A DNA stretch of 64,000 nt from Azohydromonas australica DSM 1124. GTDB taxonomy: Bacteria > Pseudomonadota > Gammaproteobacteria > Burkholderiales > Burkholderiaceae_C. Shown one piece after another: positions 37,352 through 46,194 of this stretch. Made by a program: the position numbers and the translations under genes. Position 1 is the stretch's first letter; the number at the start of each line of letters is the position of its first letter. The stretch spans positions 379,241 to 443,240 of the forward strand of contig NZ_KE387204.1 in NCBI RefSeq assembly GCF_000430725.1. Reading direction: 5' to 3'. The notes beneath the pieces were generated by a model. That model was not told the origin of the DNA and did no database searches. It saw only the letters and a program-made list of their open reading frames with translations.

Positions 37352-37374
37352 GCTCGTGTCTCCAGTCGGTCGTT

Positions 37375-38898
37375 TCAGGCCAGCACCCCGATCGGCCAGG
37401 GCACGAACTCGTTCTCGCCCACGCCCAGGTCTTCGGCGCAGGTCTTCTCGCCCGAGGCGTGGCGCAGCAGCCGCTCGAAGATGACGCGTCCCATGGCTTG
37501 CACCGACAGCGCGCCGTCGGCCACCGGGCCGGCATCCAGGTCCAGGTCGTCGCCCAGGCGTTCGAACAGGGCGCCGTGGCTGGCCAGCTTCACGACGGGC
37601 GCCATCGACGAGCCGAACACCGAACCCTGGCCCGTGCTCATCGCCACCAGGGTGGCGCCGCTGGCGATCTGGCCGGTGACGGCCACCGCTTCCTGCGCGG
37701 GCGCGTCCATGAACACCAGCCCGGGGCCCGTCACCGCTTCGGCGTAGCGGATCACGGCGTCCACCGGCCCGCTGCCGGCGCAGCGCAGGTTGCCCAGCGC
37801 CTTCTCCCGCGCCGTGGTCAGGCCGCCGCCGGCGCCGTCGGCACGGGCGCGGCGGTTGATCTGCGTGTCGCGTCCGGCGGTGTAGTCACGCCAGGCGTCG
37901 GCGCGTCGCGCCAGCTGCGCCGCCACTTCGGGCGTGGCCGCTCGGGCGGTGAAGCTCGGCCCGGCCAGCGCCAGGTCGCTGCTGCCTGCGACGATGGCGG
38001 TGCCGCCCTGGCGGCGCAGCAGGTCCACTGCGGCGCCCAGCGCCGGATTGGCACACGCCGCGGAAAAGCCGTCCGGGCTGCTGGCATGCAGGCCCAGCAC
38101 CAGCCTCGACGCCGGCACCGGCTCGCGCCGTACGTCGTTGGCCGCCGGCAGCATGGCCTGCACGGCCGCGATGCCGGCGTCGATGGTGGCTTGCGTGCCT
38201 CCAACCTCCTGCATCACCAGCGTGCGCAGCATCGGGCCGCGCTCCAGCTTCTCCTGGTCCAGGAATCCCTGCAGGTTGTTGCGCTCGCAGCCGAGCGCGA
38301 TCACCAGCGCGCCGGCGATGTTGGGGTTGCGCAAGGTGCCGGCGATGGTGCGCCGCAGCAGGTCCATCGGCTCGCCCGTCATTTCCATGCCGCAGCCGAT
38401 CTCGTGCACGAAGGGCACGACGCCGTCCACGTTCGCATACGCGGCCAGGCGCTTGGGCGTGAACCAGTCCGCCACCTTGCGCGCCGCGGTCGCGCCGCAG
38501 TTGCCCACCACGAACACGCCGATGCAATTGCGCGTGGCGACCCGGCCATCGGCCCGCACGATGCCCTGGAAGAAGGCCGGCTCGTCCAGGGCCGGCAGCA
38601 CGGTGGCGGCGCTGCTCTCGGCCGCTTCGCCGTCCTCCCCGCCCGCGCCGAGGTTGTGGCCGTGCAGCCAGCTTCCCGCGGGCGTGTCCACGGTCGCCAC
38701 GCCGATCACCGCACCGCCCAGGCGAACGGCCTCGCCCGCGGCCAGCCGGCGCGCCGCGAGCTTGTGGCCGGCAGGCACGTCCTGCTGCACGCGCATGCCC
38801 TCGTCGGCCAGCACCGTGCCGGCGGCCAGCGGGTGTACGGCCACCACCGCGTTGTCCTGTGCCTGCAGGCGGATCGTCGTTCGGGCGGATGTGTTCAT
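37375..38898 (-). CDS. UxaA/GarD-family sugar-acid dehydratase, paralogue 2
   Basis: The 507-aa protein shares the SAF plus dehydratase layout with its downstream paralogue. It keeps the cysteines that paralogue 1 has lost (VVGNCGATA, EIGCGMEM, ALGCERNN) but lacks the CGGSD motif (GLHASSPDGFSA instead). It ends ENEFVPWPIGVLA. The pattern suggests two complementary subunits rather than redundant enzymes; this is inference. ATG 38898 is preferred to ATG 38934 because the longer form would run through a LacI-type operator. First gene of the minus-strand operon, divergent from the LacI regulator. Confidence 0.82.
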   Translation of the reverse strand: MNTSARTTIRLQAQDNAVVAVHPLAAGTVLADEGMRVQQDVPAGHKLAARRLAAGEAVRLGGAVIGVATVDTPAGSWLHGHNLGAGGEDGEAAESSAATVLPALDEPAFFQGIVRADGRVATRNCIGVFVVGNCGATAARKVADWFTPKRLAAYANVDGVVPFVHEIGCGMEMTGEPMDLLRRTIAGTLRNPNIAGALVIALGCERNNLQGFLDQEKLERGPMLRTLVMQEVGGTQATIDAGIAAVQAMLPAANDVRREPVPASRLVLGLHASSPDGFSAACANPALGAAVDLLRRQGGTAIVAGSSDLALAGPSFTARAATPEVAAQLARRADAWRDYTAGRDTQINRRARADGAGGGLTTAREKALGNLRCAGSGPVDAVIRYAEAVTGPGLVFMDAPAQEAVAVTGQIASGATLVAMSTGQGSVFGSSMAPVVKLASHGALFERLGDDLDLDAGPVADGALSVQAMGRVIFERLLRHASGEKTCAEDLGVGENEFVPWPIGVLA

Positions 38899-38908
38899 GG
38901 CGAAATCG

Positions 38909-38922
38909 TGAAAGCGCTTACA
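38909..38922. promoter_or_regulatory. LacI-family operator, site A
   Basis: TGAAAGCGCTTACA, a near-palindrome centred on AGCGCT, lies 11 bases upstream of the UxaA paralogue 2 start. An identical 14-mer recurs 66 bp away (site B). Central CG-containing palindromes of this type are typical LacI/GntR-repressor operators, and a LacI-family gene is divergently encoded here. The position predicts repression of the dehydratase operon. Confidence 0.72.
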
Positions 38923-38974
38923 AAAATGGATCAAAAAAAGCGGCTGTCTATCTGACGCCGTGATGGAAAGTATA

Positions 38975-38988
38975 TGAAAGCGCTTACA
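38975..38988. promoter_or_regulatory. LacI-family operator, site B
   Basis: An identical copy of site A (TGAAAGCGCTTACA), 17 bp upstream of the LacI-family gene's first possible start. The 66-bp spacing (about six helical turns) would allow two dimers to interact on the same DNA face. It also suggests autoregulation of the repressor. Confidence 0.72.
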
Positions 38989-39004
38989 TCAACGCAAGTC
39001 GACC

Positions 39005-40114
39005 GTGCAGACCCTGCTGGGGCGCCGGGTATCATCGGCAACCAAGCCGTCCCGGGCGCGTCGCCCTTTCTTGCCCTTTGCTGCCGTGGCCCGACCCAGT
39101 TCCGCTGATGCTTCCCTCCGACCCGCGGCCAGCGCCCGCATGTCCGACGTGGCCCGCGAGGCCGGCGTGTCGCTGGCGACGGTGTCGCGGGCGATCAATG
39201 AGCCGGAAAAGCTGTCGGCCGAGACGCTGGCGCTGGTGCGCGCCGCCGTCGAACGGCTGGGCTACGTGCCGAACCTGAACGCGGGCAGCCTGGCATCGAG
39301 CCGTTCGCGCATCGTGGCCGCGATCGTGCCGACGGTGTCCAACGCGGTGTTCTCCGAGACGGTGGATGCGCTGACCCAGACCCTGGCGCGCGGCGGCTAC
39401 CAGCTGCTGCTGGGCCAGACGGCCTACCGGGGCGGCGACGAGGAAGGGCTGGTGGAGGCTTTCCTGGGTCGGCGCGTGGACGGGCTGGTGCTCACGGGCA
39501 CGGCGCAATCGCCGTCGCTGCGAGCCAAGCTCAAGCGCGCGGGCATTCCCGTGGTGCAGACCTGGGACCTGCACGACAAGCCCATCGACATGCTGGTGGG
39601 CTTCTCGAACTTCGAGGTGGGTCGCGCGGCGGCCGGGCACCTGATCGAGCGCGGGCATCGCAGGCTGGGCTTCATCGGTGCCCAGGAAGAGCGGTCGCGC
39701 CAGCGGCTGGAGGGCTTCCGGGCTGGCGCCGCCGCGCACGGTCTGGCCGATGTCGAGGTGGAGCTGATCCTGCCCCCGGCGCACATGGACGACGCGGGCC
39801 CGCGCTTCGCGCAGATGGCTGCGCGCTGTCCCGAGCTCAGCGCCGTCTTCTGCAACAACGACATGCTGGCCGCGGCGGTCGTCTTCGAGTGCCACCAGCG
39901 CGGCTGGCGCATCCCGGGCCGCATGGCCGTGCTCGGCCTGGGCGACCTGCCGATTGCGCGCGCAGCCTTCCCGCGCCTGAGCACGGTGGAGGTGCGGCGC
40001 GGCCAGATCGGCGCCCGTGCCGGGCAGATGCTGCTGAGCCGGCTGGGCGGTGAGCAAGCCGGCCCGGACATCGTGGACCTGGGCTTCGAGGTGATTGCAC
40101 GGGCAAGCACCTGA
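39005..40114 (+). CDS. LacI/GntR-family transcriptional repressor of the sugar-acid cluster
   Basis: The product is up to 369 aa from the GTG at 39005. The conserved domain begins at MSDVAREAGVSLATVSRAIN (ATG at 39140), so an internal start is possible. It has the helix-turn-helix, the hinge helix (NLNAGSLASSRSR) and a periplasmic-binding-type effector domain (IVAAIVPTVSNAVFSETV onward), most like gluconate repressor GntR. The two identical operators in the intergenic region are natural targets. Effector probably the sugar acid degraded by the adjacent dehydratases, or a pathway intermediate. Confidence 0.88.
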   Translation: MQTLLGRRVSSATKPSRARRPFLPFAAVARPSSADASLRPAASARMSDVAREAGVSLATVSRAINEPEKLSAETLALVRAAVERLGYVPNLNAGSLASSRSRIVAAIVPTVSNAVFSETVDALTQTLARGGYQLLLGQTAYRGGDEEGLVEAFLGRRVDGLVLTGTAQSPSLRAKLKRAGIPVVQTWDLHDKPIDMLVGFSNFEVGRAAAGHLIERGHRRLGFIGAQEERSRQRLEGFRAGAAAHGLADVEVELILPPAHMDDAGPRFAQMAARCPELSAVFCNNDMLAAAVVFECHQRGWRIPGRMAVLGLGDLPIARAAFPRLSTVEVRRGQIGARAGQMLLSRLGGEQAGPDIVDLGFEVIARAST

Positions 40115-40122
40115 AGCCCGCG

Positions 40123-40140
40123 CCTGGCTTCAGAGCCAGG
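40123..40140. terminator. Hairpin between convergent genes
   Basis: CCTGGCT (40123-40129) and AGCCAGG (40134-40140) form a perfect 7-bp stem with a TCAG loop. An alternative overlapping stem TGAAGCC...GGCTTCA also exists. It overlaps the stop codon of the transketolase gene on the minus strand and lies just after the LacI stop, so it may end both transcripts. Confidence 0.42.
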
Positions 40141-41140
40141 ACTTGATCTGCGCGCCCATAGCGCCGGCCGAGATGCCGTAGCGCTCGTGCAGCGTGGGCA
40201 GCGCGCCGGCATCCAGGAACTCGTCGGGCAGCGCCACCTGGCGGAAGGGCACCGACACGCCCGAGCGCATCAGCAGGGCGGCCACCGCCTCGCCCAGGCC
40301 GCCGACCACCGAGTGGTTCTCGGCCACCACCACCAGCCGCCCCGAGCGCCGGGCCTCGGCCAGGATGGTTTCCGTGTCCAGCGGCTTGATGGTGGGCACG
40401 TGCAGCACGGCCACGTCCACGCTGTCGGTCTTGAGCTGGTCCGCCACTTCCAGCGAGCGCATGGTCATGAAGCCGCTGGAGATCACCAGCACGTCACGGC
40501 CGCCGCGCAGCAGCTTGGCCTTGCCCAGCTCGAAGGTGTAGTCGTACTCGTCGAGCACCAGCGGCACGTTGCCGCGCAGCAGCCGCATGTACACCGGGCC
40601 CTGGTGGGCGGCGATCTGCGGCACGGCCTGCTCGATGTCCAGCGCGTCGCACGGGTCGACGATGGTCAGCCCCGGGATGCCGCGCATGAGCGCCAGGTCC
40701 TCGGTGGCCTGGTGGCTGGGGCCGTAGCCGGTGGTCAGGCCCGGCAGCGCGCAGCACATCTTGACGTTGAGGTTCTCCTCGGCGATGACCTGGTGCACGA
40801 AGTCGTAGGCGCGGCGCGTGCCGAACACGGCATAGGTGGTGGCGAAGGGCACGAAGCCCTCCTTGGCCATGCCGCCGGCCGCGGCCATGAGCAGCTGCTC
40901 GGCCATGCCCATCTGGAAGAAGCGCTCGGGACAGGCCTGCGCAAAGAGGTGCAGGTCGGTGTACTTGGCCAGGTCGGCGGTCAGGCCGACGATGTCCTGG
41001 CGCTGCTGCGCCAGCTCGACCAGCGCCTTGCCGAAAGGCGCGGCCTTGACGCGCTGCCCTTCGCTCGCGATGGAGGCGATCATCGCCGAGGTGGTCAGGC
41101 GCGGCTTCTTGAGTTCGGGGCTGGTGGTGGTGTTGCTCAT
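40130..41140 (-). CDS. Transketolase-like C-terminal subunit (split transketolase)
   Basis: The 336-aa protein holds the pyrimidine-binding and C-terminal domains of a transketolase: GKALVELAQQRQDIVGLTAD, FQMGMAEQLLMAAAGGMAKE, LTTGYGPSHQATEDLALMRG and SRNVPLVLDE-like positions. It pairs with the downstream-numbered N-terminal half (19-bp gap). Split transketolases are usual in sugar-acid and hexulose catabolic clusters, where they transfer two-carbon units using thiamine diphosphate. Substrate specificity may differ from the housekeeping enzyme. Confidence 0.86.
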   Translation of the reverse strand: MSNTTTSPELKKPRLTTSAMIASIASEGQRVKAAPFGKALVELAQQRQDIVGLTADLAKYTDLHLFAQACPERFFQMGMAEQLLMAAAGGMAKEGFVPFATTYAVFGTRRAYDFVHQVIAEENLNVKMCCALPGLTTGYGPSHQATEDLALMRGIPGLTIVDPCDALDIEQAVPQIAAHQGPVYMRLLRGNVPLVLDEYDYTFELGKAKLLRGGRDVLVISSGFMTMRSLEVADQLKTDSVDVAVLHVPTIKPLDTETILAEARRSGRLVVVAENHSVVGGLGEAVAALLMRSGVSVPFRQVALPDEFLDAGALPTLHERYGISAGAMGAQIKSWL

Positions 41141-41159
41141 GATGGGTTGCTCCTTCAGA

Positions 41160-41987
41160 TCAAGCTTGCGACTGGTCCAGGATGGCGATGGCCTGCTGCC
41201 ACTCGGGCGGGTCGACGCGGATGAAGTGGTTCTTGTCGCGCGTCTCCAGGAAGGGCACGCCCTTGCCCATGAGCGTGTTGAACAGGATCACGCGCGGCTT
41301 GTCCTCCTGGAGGTTGCGCGCGGCATCGAAGGCGGCGAGCACGGCGGGGAGGTCGTTGCCGTCCACGCGCTGCACGTGCCAGCCAAACGAGGCCCACTTG
41401 TCGGCCAGCGGCTCGAAGCCCATGACCTTGGTGGAGGGGCCGTCGGCCTGCTGGTTGTTGATGTCCACCAGGCAGATCAGGTTCGACAGCCCGTGGTGCG
41501 CGGCGCCCATGGCGGCCTCCCACGTGGAGCCCTCGTCGAGCTCGCCGTCGGACATGGAGTTGTAGACGAAGGCGGGGTTGCCCTTGAGGCGCAGGCCCAG
41601 CGCCATGCCCACGGCGATGGGCAGGCCCTGGCCCAGCGAGCCGCCCGACATCTCCATGCCCGGCGTGTAGGTGGCCATGCCGGACATGGGCAGCCGGCTG
41701 TCGTCGCTGCCGTAGGTCTCCAGCTCGTCCTCGGGAATGATCCCGGCCTCGATCAGCGCGGCGTAGAAGGCGATGGCGTAGTGGCCGTGCGAGAGCAGGA
41801 AGCGGTCGCGGCCTTCCCACTTCGGGTCTTCGGGGCGGTAGCTCATGGCGTGGCCGTAGGCGACGGCCAGCACGTCGGCCCAGCCGAGGGCTTGGCCGAT
41901 GTAGCCCTGGCCCTGGACCTCGCCCATGCGCAGGGCGAAGCGGCGGATGCGGTAGGCGCGTTGTTGGAGCGTTGATACGTCAGACAT
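41160..41987 (-). CDS. Transketolase-like N-terminal subunit (split transketolase)
   Basis: The 275-aa protein is the thiamine-diphosphate binding half. Features are GQGYIGQALGWADVLAVAYG, LSHGHYAIAFYAALIEAG, SGGSLGQGLPIAVGMALG and the ThDP motif MSDGELDEGSTWEAAM with INNQQADG. The usual GDG is SDG here, a conservative but noteworthy change. It forms an alpha/beta pair with the adjacent C-terminal subunit. It is 32 bp downstream of the isomerase/epimerase-like gene. Confidence 0.86.
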   Translation of the reverse strand: MSDVSTLQQRAYRIRRFALRMGEVQGQGYIGQALGWADVLAVAYGHAMSYRPEDPKWEGRDRFLLSHGHYAIAFYAALIEAGIIPEDELETYGSDDSRLPMSGMATYTPGMEMSGGSLGQGLPIAVGMALGLRLKGNPAFVYNSMSDGELDEGSTWEAAMGAAHHGLSNLICLVDINNQQADGPSTKVMGFEPLADKWASFGWHVQRVDGNDLPAVLAAFDAARNLQEDKPRVILFNTLMGKGVPFLETRDKNHFIRVDPPEWQQAIAILDQSQA

Positions 41988-42019
41988 GAATGTCTCCTTT
42001 GAAACGGGGAGTAGCGGAT

Positions 42020-42880
42020 TCAGGCCGTGTGAGCGGTCCGAGAGGCGCCCAGGCGCTGGCGCACGTAGCGCAAGGAGGCCTGAAGCGTGGTTTCGATGTC
42101 CGCCAGGGGCACGCGATAACGGGCGCGCCCGGGCTTGGCATCGGGCCTGCGGTGCAGGCGCATGGGAATGTCAATCGACACGGGTATGTCCGTGCCCGCG
42201 ACGGCGCGCAGCAGCGCGCCCAAGCCGACCTCGCCTTGACCCAGGGACGTGAAGAACCAGCCATCGGCGCTGCCGCGCACGTCCTTGAGGTGCATGTGGA
42301 CGCAGCAAGGCAGGGCCTGCAGGGCATCCTGGGCAGCGTCAATTTCTGGGCGGTGAGACACCGTGTTGCCTACGTCGTAGTTCAGGCCCACGCGCGTCGA
42401 ACCAATGCGCGAGAGCATCTGCGGTGCGTCCGCCGCGACGTTGAGCAGGTCATCGGCGCCGTCGCCCGCGTTCTCCAGGCCGATCCACATGCCGAGCGCC
42501 TCGGCGTGATGCGCCAACTGCTCGACGTTGGCGTAGAACTGCTTCGCCCGCCGGCGCTTGGCCGTGAAGGTATTGATCACCCGCGCACCCAGGTGGTGTG
42601 CGAAGTCCATCCGGCGCTTGAACGCCTCGACGGCATCGGGGCGGCTCAGGTCCATGTGGGCCGACATTGCATGGCAGCGAATGCCGTGGCGATGAAGTGC
42701 CGCCTCGTACTCGGCTGCCTTGTCTTCATCGAACGCGTGTTCGTCGAAGCGCTCGGTGTAGCCCGCGACATAGGTCGGCTCGACGTGCGTGACCCCAAGT
42801 CGAGCCAGGCTTTCGAGCATCCGCTCCAGCGGATAGCCGTCGTAAAGAGCTGCCGAGACTGAAAGGGTGCGGTGTTTCAT
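42020..42880 (-). CDS. Sugar phosphate isomerase/epimerase family (AP endonuclease 2-like TIM barrel)
   Basis: The 286-aa TIM-barrel protein has metal-binding motifs of xylose-isomerase-like enzymes: THVEPTYVAGYTERFDEHAF, GIRCHAMSAHMDL, MWIGLENAGDGADDL, VGLNYDVGNTV and VHMHLKDVRGS. Family members epimerise or isomerise keto-sugars or open sugar acids. It sits between the TRAP transporter and transketolase genes, so it likely processes the imported substrate before the transketolase step. ATG 42880 gives the natural first beta strand (LSVSAALYDG). Confidence 0.83.
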   Translation of the reverse strand: MKHRTLSVSAALYDGYPLERMLESLARLGVTHVEPTYVAGYTERFDEHAFDEDKAAEYEAALHRHGIRCHAMSAHMDLSRPDAVEAFKRRMDFAHHLGARVINTFTAKRRRAKQFYANVEQLAHHAEALGMWIGLENAGDGADDLLNVAADAPQMLSRIGSTRVGLNYDVGNTVSHRPEIDAAQDALQALPCCVHMHLKDVRGSADGWFFTSLGQGEVGLGALLRAVAGTDIPVSIDIPMRLHRRPDAKPGRARYRVPLADIETTLQASLRYVRQRLGASRTAHTA

Positions 42881-42901
42881 GGCAATCCTGTGGATCAACC
42901 A

Positions 42902-42920
42902 ACCCACCTGGCAGGTGGGT
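42902..42920. terminator. Perfect hairpin between TRAP permease and isomerase genes
   Basis: ACCCACCTGGCAGGTGGGT is a perfect 9-bp inverted repeat around one central G. It lies in the 82-bp gap after the TRAP permease stop on the minus strand. It could attenuate transcription between transporter and metabolic genes or act as a protein-binding palindrome. No T tract follows. Confidence 0.5.
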
Positions 42921-42962
42921 CAGGTTTACAGCAATGCTCAGCGCGGTTCCTGACCTCGAAAA

Positions 42963-44852
42963 TCAGAGGAAGCCAATCGAGATCCAGGGGACCACGGCCA
43001 CGATGACGACGCCGATGAATAGCGCCACCATGTAGCCGAGGATCGGCTTCATGCCCTTGTCCGGATGGATGCGGCTGATGGCACAGGCTGCGTAGTAGCC
43101 CACCCCGAAAGGCGGTGCGAAGAGACCGATACCCATCGCCAGGGTCACCACCATCGCGTAGTGCACCTCGTGGATGCCGACCTGGCGTGCAATGGGGAAC
43201 AGCAGCGGACCCAGCAGCACGATGGCAGGGATGCCCTCCAGCACGGAGCCAAGGATGATGAAGGCCACCACCGAAAGGGCCATGAAGGTCGGCGCGCCGC
43301 CGGGTAGGGCCTTCATCGCGTCCGCAAGCTCGCTCGAGAAGCCGGACTGCGTGAGCGCCCAGGCCATGCCGGTGGCAGCGCCGATAATGAAGAGGATCGC
43401 TCCAGACAGCGACGCCGTATCGACGAGCATCGGGTAGATCCGCTTCCAGTCGAACTGCCGGTACACGAAAAGTCCGGCGATCACGGCGTAGACGATGCCG
43501 ATGGTGGACACCTCGGTCGCCGTGGCCACGCCTTCGACCACTGCGGCCCGGATGACGACGGGAAGCGCCAGCGCGGGGATGGCGATCAGGAATGACTTGG
43601 CGATCTCGCTGCGGGAAGCACGACGCACCCCCGACAGGTCCTCGCCCCGATAGCGCCACCACACCAGTGCACCCAGCGTCACCGCCAGCACCACGCCCGG
43701 CAGCATCCCGCCCGTAAACAGTGCCGCGATCGAGACGCCGGTGGCCGAGCCGATCGTGATCAGCACCAGCGACGGCGGAATGGTCTCGGTCTGGGCGCCC
43801 GTGGCCGACAGCAGCGCCACCAGGTCGCCTTCCTTGGCGCCGCGCTTCTTCATCTCCGGGAAAAGTGCCGGTGCCACTGCCGCCATGTCGGCCGCCTTCG
43901 ATCCCGAGATGCCCGAGACCAGGTACATCGCCCCGATCAGCACGTAGGACAGGCCGCCGCGGACGTGCCCCAGCAGGTTGGCCAGGAAGTTGACCATGGC
44001 GCGCGCGATGCCTGTCATCTCGATGAGCAGGCCCAGCAGCACGAACAGCGGCACGGCCAGCAGGATGAGGTGGCTCATGCCCTCGTCCATCCGTCCAACG
44101 ATCACGATGCTGGGCGTATTGGTGGTCAGCGCGATATAGCCGAGCGTGGCCAGGCCGAACGAGAAAGCGATCGGCAGCCCGAGCAGGACCATGGCACCCA
44201 CTCCGAACACGAAGAAGATGAGCAGGTTCCAGTTGCCGAGCTCCTTGAGAGCGGGCCCGGCCAGCGCCATGGCGCAAATGACGGCCGCCACCAGGACCAC
44301 GGCCAGCATCGCGTCTCGCAAGCGACCGACCCGGAAGATCTGAATAAAGCCGATCAGCAGCATCAGTCCGAGGCCCACCGGCAGCGCGGCGGCGCGCCAG
44401 GAGTTCACGATGCCCATGGCCGGCGTGACGACCCACACCTCGTCCACCGCGAACTCGTAGGCGGGATGAACGACGAAGGTCAGGAACGCGATGGCCGCGG
44501 CGATCGCCACGAGGTCCAGGAAGGCGCGCCGCCGCGGTTCGAGCTTGCCCACGATGGCCGTCATCCGCATGTGCTGGCCACGGTGGAATGCGACGATCGA
44601 TCCCAGCATGGCCAGCCAAAGGAACAGGACTGAAGCCAGCTCGTCCGACCAGATAAGAGGCCGGTGAAAGACGTACCGGCTGGTCACGCCCATGAGCAGC
44701 ACGATGACTTCGGCCAAGACCAGCAGTGCAGCGGGGATCTCTACCAGCGTGCCGATGATCTTGTTGAGGCTCTCGAGCCAGCCGATCGGCTTGCGTCCGA
44801 GCGCGTCGTTAGCGGAACCGGCGATGCCGGACGTATCACTTGGAATGTCCAT
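42963..44852 (-). CDS. Fused DctQ-DctM TRAP transporter membrane subunit
   Basis: The 629-aa protein joins the small (DctQ, about residues 25-175, four helices with VTSRYVFHRPLIWSDELASV) and large (DctM, about 200-629) subunits. The DctM part shows GLPIAFSFGLATLGYIALTT, ISGSKAADMAAVAPAL, TIPPSLVLITIGSATGVS and GLFAPPFGVGYYAACAIS. Together with the adjacent DctP it forms a sodium-driven importer for an organic acid. The ATG at 44852 has GGGGAAG upstream. The N-terminal extension further upstream is rejected as intergenic. Confidence 0.9.
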   Translation of the reverse strand: MDIPSDTSGIAGSANDALGRKPIGWLESLNKIIGTLVEIPAALLVLAEVIVLLMGVTSRYVFHRPLIWSDELASVLFLWLAMLGSIVAFHRGQHMRMTAIVGKLEPRRRAFLDLVAIAAAIAFLTFVVHPAYEFAVDEVWVVTPAMGIVNSWRAAALPVGLGLMLLIGFIQIFRVGRLRDAMLAVVLVAAVICAMALAGPALKELGNWNLLIFFVFGVGAMVLLGLPIAFSFGLATLGYIALTTNTPSIVIVGRMDEGMSHLILLAVPLFVLLGLLIEMTGIARAMVNFLANLLGHVRGGLSYVLIGAMYLVSGISGSKAADMAAVAPALFPEMKKRGAKEGDLVALLSATGAQTETIPPSLVLITIGSATGVSIAALFTGGMLPGVVLAVTLGALVWWRYRGEDLSGVRRASRSEIAKSFLIAIPALALPVVIRAAVVEGVATATEVSTIGIVYAVIAGLFVYRQFDWKRIYPMLVDTASLSGAILFIIGAATGMAWALTQSGFSSELADAMKALPGGAPTFMALSVVAFIILGSVLEGIPAIVLLGPLLFPIARQVGIHEVHYAMVVTLAMGIGLFAPPFGVGYYAACAISRIHPDKGMKPILGYMVALFIGVVIVAVVPWISIGFL

Positions 44853-44972
44853 AGCGTTCTTCCCCTGGAGTCTTGCTGCCGGCCTCACGGCCCCTTTGCA
44901 GCGCACCAATCGTTTAACCCAACGAGCAATTGCATCCGCCCCGCGCACGCGCAGGGCTGGTTGGCTGCTTCG

Positions 44973-45995
44973 TCAACCAAGCTTGCCGGAGACCTTTTCC
45001 AGCAGCTCCCAGGCCGTCTCGCCGTACTTGGCTTTCCAGTCGGCATAGAAGGTGGTGCGGGCCAGCTGCTCGCGGAAGCTGTCCTGCGAGACGTTGAGGA
45101 AGTTGATTCCCTTGGCCTTGAGGTCCGCAACCAGCTTGGTGCTGAGGCCGGCGATATCAGCGCGCTGGTCGTCGGCAGACCTGTCGAGCTCCCGGGAAAT
45201 GATCTGCTGAATGTCCACTGGCAGCCGCTCGAAGATGCGCTTGTTGGCAAGCACCCAGTACCCGTCCCAGACGTGCCCGGTAAGGCTGCAGCTCTTTTGG
45301 ACCTCGTAGAGCCGCGCTGTTGCAAAGATCGCCAGCGGGTTCTCCTGGCCTTCCACGACCTTGGTCTGCAGCGCGGTGTAGACCTCGTTGAAGTTGATCG
45401 GCGACGGGGCGGCGTCAAGCGACTTGAACAAAGAGGTCAGCGCCGGCGCGGCCGGCACGCGGACCTTGAAGCCTTTCAGGTCCGCCGCCGACTTAATCTC
45501 GCGCGTCGAGGAGCTGATGTGGCGAAAGCCGTTGTCCCAGATCTTTGAGACGGTGAGGATGGGCCGCCTCGCAATCTCGGCGCGAATGTGTTTGCCCAGG
45601 TCGCCGTCCATCGCCTTCCAGACGTCGGCGTAGTTCTTGAACGCGAAGCCCACGCTTGTGATGCCCGAGACCGGCACGAAGGTCGCCAAAATTAGCGACG
45701 ACAGGTTGAAGAACTCCACCGAGCCGTTGCGCACCTGCGCCAGAAGGTCCGTGTCGGAGCCCAGTTGGTTGGCGGGGAAGTGCCTGATGTTGACGCGGCC
45801 CGACGTTGCCTCGCGGATGCGGGCGAAGGCTTCCTTGGCGCGCACGTTCACCGGATGGGCGGGGTCCTGTCCGGTGGCGTACTTGAGGTCGAATTCGGCC
45901 GCGTCGGCCGGCCGTGTGACGATCGAAAAAAGCGGGAGCGTGGCGGCGCGAGCGAGAACGGCGCGACGCGACAGGGCAGGGCGCGGATTCGTCAT
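44973..45995 (-). CDS. dctP: TRAP transporter periplasmic substrate-binding protein
   Basis: The 340-aa protein has a Tat-like or Sec signal with an arginine pair (LSRRAVLARAATLPLFSIV). The DctP fold shows FDLKYATGQDPAHPVNVRAK, FPANQLGSDTDLLAQVRNGS, LKGFKVRVPAAPAL and PINFNEVYTALQTKVVEGQE. The arginine in GFKVRVP usually binds the substrate carboxylate. It precedes the fused DctQM gene by 120 bp, so it is the cognate receptor. Ligand likely a sugar acid given surrounding genes. Confidence 0.92.
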   Translation of the reverse strand: MTNPRPALSRRAVLARAATLPLFSIVTRPADAAEFDLKYATGQDPAHPVNVRAKEAFARIREATSGRVNIRHFPANQLGSDTDLLAQVRNGSVEFFNLSSLILATFVPVSGITSVGFAFKNYADVWKAMDGDLGKHIRAEIARRPILTVSKIWDNGFRHISSSTREIKSAADLKGFKVRVPAAPALTSLFKSLDAAPSPINFNEVYTALQTKVVEGQENPLAIFATARLYEVQKSCSLTGHVWDGYWVLANKRIFERLPVDIQQIISRELDRSADDQRADIAGLSTKLVADLKAKGINFLNVSQDSFREQLARTTFYADWKAKYGETAWELLEKVSGKLG

Positions 45996-46194
45996 GATCT
46001 GCTTGTCTCATCAGATGTTTGAATTGCTTCAGGCAGTGCCGTTGAAGCCCGGTGCGCGCCGATGCTTGGCTGTCATCGGCGGCGCCTTCTCCGCATGAAT
46101 GGCGTAAGCCTGACGCCTGCCGTCTGCGCGGCTGTTGTAGGTGTGCGGGGGAGGCAGGGCATCCAGCCTGGATGCCCTGAGAAGCGCGCTGGAA

